The position numbers and the translations under genes are program-made. From NCBI GenBank assembly GCA_013396655.1, contig WBMV01007323.1:496001-560000 (forward strand): DNA of 64,000 bases, written 5' to 3'. The DNA comes from Campylorhamphus procurvoides (Eukaryota; Chordata; Aves; Passeriformes; Dendrocolaptidae). Numbering within the stretch: the stretch's first letter is position 1; the number at the start of each line of letters is the position of its first letter. The notes below the pieces were generated by a model. That model had not been told where the DNA came from, did no database searches, and worked only from the letters and a program-made list of their open reading frames with translations. Below are positions 25,612 through 35,394 of this stretch, in pieces.

Positions 25612-25985
25612 CTATTTCAAGGTAGAATTGCAGAGAAGCGCCATGAAGCCTGTACCACAAGATAAAGACAGAGACAGAAGGACCTCCAAATCTGAAGCTT
25701 TGGAAGCCTCCAAGGACCTGACGTGCTGTGAAGAAGACAACGACAATGAAGGAAGGAAGGGTCTCGAGCCCCCAAACCCAATTCCCAACGGGGTGTGCCA
25801 GGGGTGGAAGGAGGCAGGACTGGGGGAAATAACAGAATTGGATTGGATGGACATTATTATAAAATCTTGTAACTTGGGTCTAAATGGGGGATTCCTGTGT
25901 AAATGTATTCCTGGAGCTTGGAGGCTCATTAAAGCTCCTGCTCATTTATCTCCTACTAAAAGCTGCCTGAAGTTTTAAGGCAACA
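25612..25985 (+). mobile_element. LTR-like segment (U3-R-U5 signals), ends uncertain
   Basis: This GC-richer block has a TATAAAAT box at 25858-25865, an inverted CCAAT box (ATTGG) just upstream near 25840 and an ATTAAA poly(A) signal at 25928-25933. That is normal LTR order and spacing. It ends near TTTTAAGGCAACA (CA at 25984-25985). The 5' terminus is not clear. The plus strand is open for 116 codons (25628-25978), running straight through the TATA and ATTAAA, so I do not treat it as a gene. Orientation is inferred from the signals. Confidence 0.45.
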
Positions 25986-26104
25986 GTGTTATAGCATTTT
26001 AATTTTGAAACGAAACCTTTTTTGGTTACTGTACATAAGACGTAGATGGCTAATCTTCATATTAATCAGTTATTAGTTATAGTGAGAAATCCACAAGAAA
26101 AAAA

Positions 26105-26468
26105 TGGAGCCTGGAGGAGACTGAGGGGGCACCTCATTGCAATGACAACTTCCTCATGAGGGGAAGAGGAAGGTCAGGCACTGATCTCTGTGGTGACCAG
26201 GGACAGACCCAGGGAAATGGCCAAAAGTTGTGTCAGGGTAGGTTTAGGTTAGATATTAGGAAAAGGTTCTTCACTCATAGGGTGGTTGAGCACTGCAACA
26301 GGCTCCCCAGGGAAGTGGTTACAACATCAAGGCCGACAGAGTTCACGAAGTATTTGGATGATACTCTCTTGGTGTGACTCTTGTGAATGGCACTGTGCAG
26401 GGCTAAGGGCTAGACTGAATGACCCTTGTGGGTCCCTTCCTGACGAGCATATTCTGTAATTCTATCAT
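26105..26468 (+). mobile_element. CR1 LINE 3' end, intact 3' terminus
   Basis: This follows the avian CR1 3' UTR from CTGGAGGAGACTGAGGGGG through GTGGTGACCAGGGACAG, ATATTAGGAAAAGGTTCTTC, the GGCTCCCCAGGGAAGTGG segment and GGGTCCCTTCCTGA. It ends with the tail ATTCTGTAATTCTAT. A 73-codon frame at 26156-26377 is only CR1 sequence read through. It is directly followed by a second CR1 3' end in opposite orientation. Confidence 0.9.
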
Positions 26469-26471
26469 ACT

Positions 26472-26632
26472 GTACAACTCCTGGCCCTGCACAGGACAGT
26501 GCGAAATGTCACAGCATGTGCCTGAAAGCAATGTTCAAACACTTCTTGAACTCTGACAGGCATGATGTTGTGACCACTTCCCTGGGGAGCCTGTTCCAGT
26601 GCCCAACTACCCTATGAGTGAAGAACTTCATA
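26472..26632 (-). mobile_element. CR1 LINE 3' fragment, inverted partner
   Basis: On the minus strand this matches the same CR1 subfamily as the copy at 26105-26468, from TTCTTCACTCATAGGG through GGCTCCCCAGGGAAGTGG to CTGTGCAGGGCCAGGAG. The last ~50 bp, including the ATTCTATG tail, are missing where it meets the other copy. The 100-codon minus-strand frame starting here is CR1-derived, not a gene. Confidence 0.88.
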
Positions 26633-26961
26633 CGGGTGATGATTACACAGCCCTCTAATTTACCAAAAACCATGCACTGGACTACTCTTAGCAAAAATAA
26701 ATGAAGAGCAAAGAAAAGTATTAATTCAAGGAAGAGTTCTTGTGTTCCAAAATACAACATATGGTAACATGTCTCTGAAAATTTACACTGAGTAAGACTG
26801 CCATGGTTCACTCCTCAAGATCTGTGTTTTGGAGGTTTTTTTCCTCTAGATTAATTCCTAGTCCACTGGAAATTTTTGTATTGTGCTAGTTTTTTCCCTC
26901 ACCCATTGCAGTGTAACTTATATTCCATGATATATTTCTATTATTCTAATCATTAAATTGC
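26633..26961. other. AT-rich unique DNA
   Basis: No gene or repeat is recognised between the inverted CR1 pair and the pentanucleotide microsatellite. Confidence 0.6.
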
Positions 26962-27033
26962 TATTTTATTTTATTTTTATTTTATTTTATTTTATTTTAT
27001 TTTATTTTATTTTATTTTATTATTTTATTTTAA
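26962..27033. repeat. (ATTTT)n pentanucleotide microsatellite
   Basis: About 70 bases of ATTTT repeats with three small interruptions (one T insertion, two shortened units). This is a likely length-polymorphic locus. Confidence 0.95.
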
Positions 27034-30000
27034 TATTAGAAGTAAAAATTTAGGATCACATTTTCACTTTATTTATTGTTGAGCACTTACAGTCTAGTAG
27101 AATGACTATGAGACTGACAAAAGAAAAACTTGTCTATCTTTACTATGTGTCAATTTTTTCTTATGATGCTGAATTTACATATGCTTTAGATGTTCCTAAT
27201 GAATGGAGCTAGTTTCACTACAATACATTGACTGTTGGGCAGACCTCTCTCCTCTTGCAATGAATCAGAACTCATTTTCACTGTCCTCCTTTCAAGGGTA
27301 ATAATTCCAGAATGCTTTGTTTGGGTTCAAAGGTGGAAGCAATGTTTCGCTTATACAAGTTTCACTTATATATATAATCTTTTTTTCAATGTGTTGTCTG
27401 TGAAAATTCTAGAGCACTTTGGTTCCTATGTCACTTGCCCTCTGCATCACTGAAAACTTTGATTTTGTTTATTACCTCTACTCCACAACAAAAATAGCCG
27501 ACAATACATTCTAGGTAAGGTAAGCTGACAATATATTGTCAAGAGCTTACCTTCAACTGACCATTGAGAACTGATATTTTCAGCTATGGCCTGTATGTCC
27601 AGTGAAAAAACTTTGGTCATATTTCACTTTTATAGTGTCACAAGATTTTAGTTTTTCAAACCTATTAAAACTAAACTCCAATCAAAGTTAAAATATTTAT
27701 TGTTTTCATTCTTTTCACCAGTTCTCACAACACATCGCTCTTCTGTCCCCTTAAGCAGAATATTTAACTTTGATTTTTTGTTCCTTTTCCTTGACTCCAG
27801 GAAAGTTTTCTAATTTGATTTGGTCACTTGAGCATATGTTGTCTCCGAATCCTAATTTCTACCTTTGAGAGTGTCTGGAGCGGTCCCCGCTTTATTTCCT
27901 TACACTATGTTGAAACAGATTTGGAAGTAATAAACCAATATGCCTCTGGAAAGACAGAGTTGCAGCAACAAGAGCAAAAAAAAAACATTCATCCTTTTAA
28001 ACTATGCAATTTTTAATAACCTGCAACCTAACTTTCAGATTGGTATTAAATTTGCATTCCAAACACTCCCACTCTACCTGAGTATTGACTGAGGTTTGTC
28101 CTTAAGAGGTTCAGAGGAGTTCTAATGTTAATCTGACACTGATGCTACCAAACTGTATCTATCACAGAATAACCATACTTCTTATTCCTGGCATTTAGAG
28201 GGCCAAAGCAAATAGCAGGTTGGAAAACCCATCATAATTACCTCACGTTACTAAGCTTCACTGCAACAAAATATGCGTTCAATTGATTGAAATTTTAGAC
28301 ACACTTTTCTCTAAGGAAGATTGTTTTAACTGACCAAATTATCAGATGATTAATTTGGTACCCTAGCAATGAACCCTTTCTATCCTTGTTAAATTTAAAA
28401 TGCAGCACTTTCAGAGTAATTTAAATGTTAATATGTCCTGAGACTCACACTCAATATTTTGAAATATATTTCCACTATCTTGAAGAAAATCCATTATAAA
28501 GACAGCAATTCCCACTGAATGATTTATTGATTTTCAAAATGATTTAATGAGGAGCAAGGTGCTTTAAGGTTGCAAAAACTCAATTTCAAAAGAGTGTTCT
28601 TTGAGATACAGGAAAGGATCAGAAGAGCACTACAAAAGCAAATATAATATTGTATCAATTAACTTTGCAATATTGGGCTTCACACAGCCCATAATAGTGA
28701 ACTACCCTACCCATCCTAGCGAACTACAGACAAGTAATAAAGTACCTTCCCTCCCCCCCGCCCCCAAATATGGCAATCACATGGTAAAATAAATAATAAT
28801 CTCTATGCATTGGGTTCTATGTTGGCAACATTTGCTGCAGCAATATTCAACTGCTACTGCAAAATGTACACATTTTTAACATTAGTGTCTGGCTTTAAAT
28901 GAAACAAAGGGTATGAGATAGACATGAAAATGCTGTCAAGTTGGAAATATGTATACTAACTTGATAATTTGTTCTGTATGCATGTCCTTCAGCATCAAAA
29001 AAACAAGTATGAAAATACTTTCCAGGGTTTTGCTATAGGTAGAGCTGTATGACTTTTAATTGTCTCTAAGCCAATACTACTGGCCAATGCACCTGCTTAT
29101 TTTGTCTACATATATAGCAGAATTGTGTAAACTGCACATAAATCAGTTCAGAGTGAAAACAGACTAGAAATTTTTAGCTACCAGAAAAGTCAGACTCTGA
29201 AACAATCTTCTGAAGGGAAGCCAGCTCAAATATGGATCTTGCTAAGTTTGCAAAAAGAGAATGTGGTATGGAATGCTTAAAGAAGTAGGGCAGTGGACAT
29301 TGTAACAAAGGAATTTCTTTCCTGGCTTTCTAAATTACTAATATACATATTTCTACATTAGCTGCTATGAAACACTGCATTAGAATTTCTGCTGCTTCAA
29401 CAGGCATTTTGAGATAGATCTTGATTTAAACACTACCACTAAAGTCTATATCAAAGTAGGGCAGCAAATTTGTTTGAGAACCTTTTCATCATTTACAAGT
29501 TGTATCCATCCATCATTTAACAGTGGCCCAAATTATAAGAAAGAATACTTTCCCCTTAAAAAGTAGCTAAAGCTGTAAAAAAAAAAAAATACTAAGAGAG
29601 TTGAAACAGATATGTTTACGAAAAAGGAAAAAAAGAATAATTAGATGTATTTTATTGAGAAATTTGGACCTCTGATGATCTTTGATTAATGGGGTGATCT
29701 GTAAGTCTTGGATTTAAACACATTTAGGCAAGTTGAAGGGCTTTATGCTTTCCTCTGATGTCTGAATTTGATCACATTTTTGTTTAAAGTTGCCTCTTTG
29801 AGGCAATCATTTGTGTCTTAATATACAATTTCCAGGTTACTCATTTACATATCTGTATCCATCACGTTCTTGCAAATTGTGTGATGTCTTTTTTTGAGAT
29901 GGACTAAACTCAAATGAAGCTGAAGAGCTGACTTATAAACTGGTAGGACAGAAAGACCTGAGCATCAGCATACAAAGAAAACCCTTGCAATGAGTCACAA

Positions 30001-31477
30001 TGGACAATATATTTTCACAATAATTAAAATGTCACAGGTTTTTAGGAAAAAACAGAAACATTGTCTGTTCTGGCAGAAGTTTAACTTCTGGAAAAAACAA
30101 ACAAAACAAACCCCCATGAAATTTGTTTAATCTAAAACCATTCTTCTTGAGTGTTTTAGAGATTACACACAAGTACACTTCTTTCTGACTTGTTTTTCCC
30201 TTTTTACAGACTCGAAAAAAAATATAAAAAATTATCCATTTCAGTGCATGTATATTTAGTCTCTATTATTCTGTAAAAAGCATAGAGTTAAAATTAACGG
30301 AGAATTTAATCCTGAAAAATCCCTGCATTTTGACGTTTCAGATCAAAATCTGAAGTTTTTTATTAAAGGCCTATAATAGTGAAGTGTTTTGTACACAGTT
30401 TTTTTCCCAAATATCTAGTGATGACTTACACCATTATCTCCATAAAACTTCAGAAATGTCTATAGTCTAATTTTAAACTGATATACTTACCATATGTGCC
30501 TAGAATAGACCTCACAGGATTCATTGTTAAGAATGGAGATATTGTCACACAAAGATTACTCTGGTAATGACCCATTCCTAAAGCTCTTTGGACAATGGTT
30601 AGATGTGCTTTCTCATACAATAACCATAAGCAGCTGCGATGTGAGCTATAATTGGTTCTAGGCATAATATGCTTCATCTTAGAAATGATATCTCAGATAA
30701 AGTTGATCAAATGAATCCTGGAAAGCCCTAATTCACTACATTAAATTTAATAGGAAACAAGATAAACTAGAGTACAAGTTGAAATTTGCACTGCAATTAT
30801 GTGGAGTTTATTTTAAATTATTGTCATTCTCTATGTCTGTTAGGAAGAAGGGGTTAAAAGCAGAAGAATGGTGAGGAGAATGGCAGATTCACTCAAGTGA
30901 CCTTGCACTGTGAATACCAAGGCCTGAAGAATCAGTAGGAAACCCAATATAAAATGCATACTGCTGTTTATCCCGTCTGTTTTGAAAGTAGAATCTCTAT
31001 ATAGAGACAATGTAGGTGTTTGGGGAGACTTGGAGACACGCTCAGGGACATGCTTAAGCTCCCTATTTCGGGAGAGAGAAGATCAAAGCTCAGAGATCAT
31101 AAAAACACTTAAAAGCACAGCATAGCAGTCAACTAGTCATGCTCAGGCCCTTGATAAATTGGTGCAAACAGCAGGCCCACTACCCTCCAGGATGGACTCA
31201 GCCTAACCATCCCTTCATTCCCGCTTGTGTGTCTGTGCCCAGGAGTTGCATCAGGATCTTCAGGTTAGTGAGGTAATTAATTTGCCTTTCAAATATAGTT
31301 TTGTGGTTATTTTGGCTGCCTTCCTGTGTCAATTCACACAATGTCTAATATATAAATTAAGTATATTGTTTTCAGCTCTAATATTTATTTTTGTTCAAAA
31401 TATATTAAGTTCTTGGCTTCCAGCTGAATCACTAAGTTTTGATCTGCATTCCTGTAACAACTTCCATGTAGTCTTGC
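27034..31477. other. AT-rich unique DNA, no gene seen
   Basis: Frames are 75 codons or shorter, and translations show no recognisable domain. Minor features are a C-run at 28752-28766 and a poly(A) tract near 29577-29590. A moderately GC-richer segment near 31020-31260 matches nothing I recognise. Confidence 0.55.
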
Positions 31478-31608
31478 ATCCAAAGAAGGGGAACAAAGTC
31501 AGTGAAGGGTCTAGATGTCTTAAGAGAATGAATTGAGTGAATTTAAGTTGTTTAGTCTGGAGGAGTCTTGGGGAGACCTCGTTCTTCTCTACCACAGCTG
31601 TATGAAAG
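31478..31608 (+). mobile_element. Short CR1 LINE fragment
   Basis: About 130 bp match the CR1 ORF2 C-terminal region: AGAAGGGGAACAAAGTCAGT, GAAGGGTCTAGA, TTGTTTAGTCTGGAGGAG and GGGGAGACCTCGTTCTTCTC. Both ends are truncated and no frame is intact. The 103-codon plus-strand frame ending inside it (31225-31536) is chance. Confidence 0.75.
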
Positions 31609-33775
31609 AATAATTACTAATTTTCCATATTATGTAGTCTTTTCTACAGTTTAAAAGAATTGTATAATTTTGGTGTTTATTAAATATGCATAAGATATCA
31701 GTTGAGTTTGGAATTTATTTTCAGCAATTTTTCCTTTCACTCTTTTCCATCACATCTTTCAATAGGATCTCATTATCCAACCTTCCAGATATAATTGAAT
31801 GAAAAAGCCTATAGGAAAGAGAATTAGATTAGTCTGGACATATGCTTGAGTCTTGGAGACCTCAACGAGCATTTATTTAGATCGGAAGAGGGATTTTTTT
31901 ACCTTTTATGATTTTTTGGCCCTGGTGTTTAGTTTTCCCTAATTCCTAGAAAAAAAATTCCATTGGAATAATGTATTATCAAGTCTACTTTTCATCCAAT
32001 GCATTCATTAATTTGTCTCAAAAAAGTAAAAATTATTTATGAAAAAGAAGTTGACTTCAAATTTGGAGCAATCAGAAGTTCTGTCTGAATTGAGACTATC
32101 ACAGATTTTGGTTATGGCTACAAACTTTCCCAGAATATAAGTATCTGAAATTTGCTTTCCTCCTACTTTATTGTAAGTTTTACTGTATCACGTTCTGCTT
32201 CCTTTTTCAGAAATGCAGAAAAGGATCCCCTCAGGAATAAAAATAACTTTAACTATGGTAATTTCATGGAAACTAAATAATTGAATTTATATCTTCAGGT
32301 TATTGTTCTTCTCTAAAGCTCTTCAATGAATGCTGTGAAATCTTAATTTTTCAGTAAACCTGTAAGCCTTTCATGAAGACAAAACTTGATGACTGAAAGG
32401 CATTTTGGCAATGATTTTAAACATAAATGATCTTTTAATTCTGAAATGTCTGGTAATGGTATACTTTCTGGAAGCACAAGTAGCAACTATAGAACAAGAA
32501 AAGACTAATGTGCATCAACAGAAAATTCTCAGATATACCCTGTTTTCTCCTCGCAAATGAGGAAATATTCCTGAGAAGTCATCCTTATAAACATGGAAGT
32601 TGGACAAAACACATTAGAGCTTGAATAGTGTAAAGGAGGGAATCAGCTGCAACTGAATTAATGATAGGAGGTAAGAAAAGAGCCCCCTTAAGAACTCTTT
32701 TAACATATTATTAGACAAGTCATCAAATACAGACTTCCACTGTGTAATTAATTGTAAAAATTTAGAATGTCTATTATTTGCAATAGTTAGAATCCTAAAT
32801 TTCAGTTTAGGATTTTCTTATGCTTTGTGATTTTAAGATGAATTAAAAATATCTCCCTATTCAAATTTCTTCCTTTTCTTGTCCTCTGACACTTCTAACT
32901 TCTCAATAGCTCTATTCATGAGAACAGCAGCTGGTGCCTACATAAAACAAGTAAAAAGAATCTAAATAATATTGCAATTTATTTATAATGCATTCTTTTT
33001 GCAAACTCTGATAAATTGCATTCCAGTGAGTAGTAGGTGCCTCCTAAAATGGGTTGCAGGAATTTTATCAAAAGATGTGGAAGGAAAAAAAAAAGAAAAT
33101 ATGAATATCTAAAATGAAAAAAATGACAATAGCAGTGATGTTGATAATACTGGTCATAATACACAGGGAAATGTAAAAGTGAATCAGTTTCACAATAAGA
33201 AAAAACATGCATAGGAAAAGGCTAAGGGAGATGGAAATCTGAGGACAATAGCAAAGGAATTATGAAGTAGAACTTGACAGAAAAGTATTCAGGAATTTAG
33301 AAATTTTGATGTGTGAAGAAGACACTCAAGTGACAGAAGAGACTCAATAGCTCAATAGGTGCTCTGTTAACAAAACCTAAGCCGTTGTGAGGGATCACAA
33401 AATGATAGAGGAACTATAAAGTTTATTCAAAGATCAAGGGTTTCTAACCAATTCAGACACAATCAGAAAAAGAACAAATGAAATAAAAGATATAATATAA
33501 TGTGATATAACATATTGGACGAAAGAAAAGTCTTACAATATATTACAATTGCTCAGAGAAGGGCTTTGGAAGGATATTTGCAAAAAAAGAATTGATGCAA
33601 TAAACTGGAAATAAAGGTGAAGGTAGAAATGTATCATATAAGCTGATGGATGAGATGCACAGCATTTCAGACTTAACTTCAGAGAAGTTCCCTGTGAAGA
33701 ATTATAGTGGTGTCAAAATGATGTCGCTAATCAAATCTTAGGCCAGAAACATGCTATCTATGTTGTAAGAACAGG
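31609..33775. other. AT-rich unique DNA, nothing recognised
   Basis: No frame above 77 codons, no repeat family and no RNA gene are visible. Confidence 0.6.
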
Positions 33776-34148
33776 GCTGTTGGTCGACAGCATGCCAGGT
33801 GGCCAGAAGGCATCGTGGTTTGTATGAGAAATAAGTGACTGCCCCTGTACTCAACATTGCCTTTCAATACTGCATTCAGTTCTCATCCCCTCACTACAAG
33901 AAAGATGTTGAGCTGCTGGAGTGTGTCCAGAGAAGGATAACAATACTGGTGAAGAGTTTGGAGAACAAGTCTTACAAGGAACAGCTGAGGGAGCTGGGGT
34001 CATTTAGCCTGGAGAAAAGGAGGCTCAGGAGAAACCTTATCACTCTCTTCAACTACCTGAAAGGAGGTTGTAGCCAGGTGGAGGCCGACCCCTTCTCTTG
34101 AGTAACATAGCAGAGGACAAGAGGAGATTGTCTTGAGTTGTGCCAGGG
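33776..34148 (+). mobile_element. CR1 LINE copy, 5' part (interrupted by LTR)
   Basis: The copy begins in the C-terminal part of CR1 ORF2 (CATGCCAGGTGGCCAGAAGG) and has a small internal deletion near 33833. It runs to GTTGTGCCAGGG, where the LTR at 34149-34850 splits it. It resumes at 34851 with GGGGAAGTTTAGACTGAACATT at exactly the next consensus position. It is better preserved than most CR1 pieces here. Confidence 0.9.
33835..34101 (+). pseudogene. Fragment of CR1 ORF2 C-terminal tail
   Basis: The 88-codon open frame is the tail of the CR1 ORF2 polyprotein, downstream of the reverse-transcriptase core. Its translation shows the characteristic block ECVQRR, then LRELGSFSLEKRRLRRNL, then YLKGG, which is recurrent in vertebrate CR1 copies. 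The endonuclease domain and the RT catalytic motifs are absent because the element is 5'-truncated. It therefore cannot encode a working enzyme. The nominal ATG is not a real start. The frame stops just before the 3' UTR, close to where ORF2 normally ends. Confidence 0.8.
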
Positions 34149-34411
34149 TGTCCTAGTTCAGCAGGAGGGATCAGTTATCACTGTGTGGGGGTGATTAAAG
34201 CTATGTATTCTACACCCTCTATTCATTCCCCAAGAACAATGGACCATTTGCAGCAGTTGCCCAGGAAGTCGTTAGCACCTTCACACCCGGCCTGAGGGGG
34301 TGTGGCTGCTAATGGGCCATCAACGGTTCAACCATACCCCATGACTCATAGAGCTAATCACCCATTGTGTGAGTCCCCGCCCTGGGTGAGGGACTGGGTG
34401 CTCCCTGAGGG

Positions 34412-34420
34412 TACATAAAT
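34412..34420 (+). promoter_or_regulatory. TATA-like element of the nested LTR
   Basis: TACATAAAT lies about 350 bp upstream of the ATTAAA poly(A) signal within the LTR. It is a plausible U3 core promoter but is not a perfect TATA box. Confidence 0.4.
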
Positions 34421-34765
34421 GGAGCTCAGAAAATCTCGGGGGCAGCTTGTTGGATCCAGAGGAGCAGCAGGACCTCAACAGGAGGAAACCACCGCTCTCG
34501 ATCAGACTACGACCATCACTCCTGACCAGACCACAGCTATCATCTGCACCAACAGGTCAGACAGCCCAGCTGGCTGGGCGCAACAGCGTCACCTGCTGTC
34601 CGTGGATATAATCACATTTCCCTTTTTGGGAAGTAGCCAAGAGGACCTTTTAGACTGTTTTGCCTTGTCATTTGGGGGTGGAGGGGTTTGTTGCAGACTG
34701 TTGTTGTATATATATGTATTGTGGTTAAGAACTGTTATTTTTTCCTTTACATATATTTTTTCCTA

Positions 34766-34771
34766 ATTAAA
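34766..34771 (+). promoter_or_regulatory. LTR poly(A) signal ATTAAA
   Basis: ATTAAA sits about 80 bp before the 3' end of the LTR and is followed by a GTTCTGTTCTCT-rich stretch, the expected position for the R/U5 processing signal. Confidence 0.5.
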
Positions 34772-34850
34772 GTTCTGTTCTCTAAATCTAAAGGAGAGGG
34801 ATTATTTATTGGCCAACATAGATATCTTAATTCTCCTTTGAACTAAGACA

Positions 34851-35096
34851 TAGGGGAAGTTTAGACTGAACATTAGGAAAAAATCCTTCACTGAGAGAGT
34901 GATCAAGCATTCAAACAGAATGCCCTAGGAAGTGGTTGGATCACCATCCATGGAAGTAATTTAAAAAAAAAGATGTACATGTGGCACTTAAGAGACACGG
35001 TTTAGTGGTTGACTTGACAATGTTACATTTATGTTTGAACTCAACGAGCTTAGAGGTCTTTTGCAACCTAAATAGTTCCATGTTTCCATGATTATA
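34851..35096 (+). mobile_element. CR1 LINE copy, 3' part with terminal tail
   Basis: This continues the CR1 copy of 33776-34148 after the LTR. It matches the CR1 3' UTR (ACATTAGGAAAAAATCCTTC, CCCTAGGAAGTGGTTGGATC, GTGGCACTTAAGAGACACGG) and ends with the tail CCATGTTTCCATGATTAT. Together the two halves make one 5'-truncated insertion of about 620 bp. Confidence 0.88.
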
Positions 35097-35165
35097 AGAG
35101 CCCAGAGTAGCCAGAAACACATACCACTTTTCTCTTCTGAAAGTGGTAAGGGAATAGGAAGAACA

Positions 35166-35179
35166 TGCCATATATGGCA
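35166..35179. other. Perfect 14-bp palindrome with CArG core
   Basis: TGCCATATATGGCA is its own reverse complement. Its centre, CCATATATGG, fits the CC(A/T)6GG consensus bound by SRF. The match is exact, but such sites occur by chance in AT-rich DNA. Confidence 0.5.
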
Positions 35180-35332
35180 CGTTATATATGGCATATAACA
35201 TATTGCCATAATCATGTCCGTGTGTAGTGAGGGGTACCCTACAACCTGAAACATCCGTTGCCAAATTCAGGTAGAATCCAGACATTTGGAACACCCTAAG
35301 ACTAGAGTTTTATGCAAATTGCAGCATTCAGG

Positions 35333-35394
35333 TTTTTTTTTTGTTTTGGTTTGAGTTTATTTGTTTTTGTTTGTTGGTTTGTTTGGGGTTTTTT
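35333..35394. repeat. T/G-rich low-complexity tract
   Basis: About 60 bases of interrupted TTTG/TTTTG units. It has no coding potential. Confidence 0.85.

Larger units (their letters stand above)
34149..34850 (+). mobile_element. Complete solo LTR, avian ERVL-like, nested in CR1
   Basis: A 702-bp LTR. It starts TGTCCTAGTTC and ends GAACTAAGACA, so the two ends are inverted repeats matching at 10 of 11 positions. It is flanked by CAGGG (34144-34148) and TAGGG (34851-34855), a 5-bp target duplication with one mismatch. A TATA-like TACATAAAT lies at 34412-34420 and an ATTAAA poly(A) signal at 34766-34771. The TGTCCT...GACA termini are typical of avian ERVL-type LTRs as I know them. No internal retroviral sequence remains, so it arose by LTR-LTR recombination. 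A 115-codon frame inside (34419-34766) is not a gene. Confidence 0.9.

Noticed and set aside
26156..26811. Two open frames with similar peptides on opposite strands, suggesting a duplicated gene
   Set aside because: Both are read-through of the two inverted CR1 3' ends; the similarity is that of the repeat.
34419..34766. 115-codon open frame
   Set aside because: It lies wholly within the solo LTR and crosses its regulatory signals.
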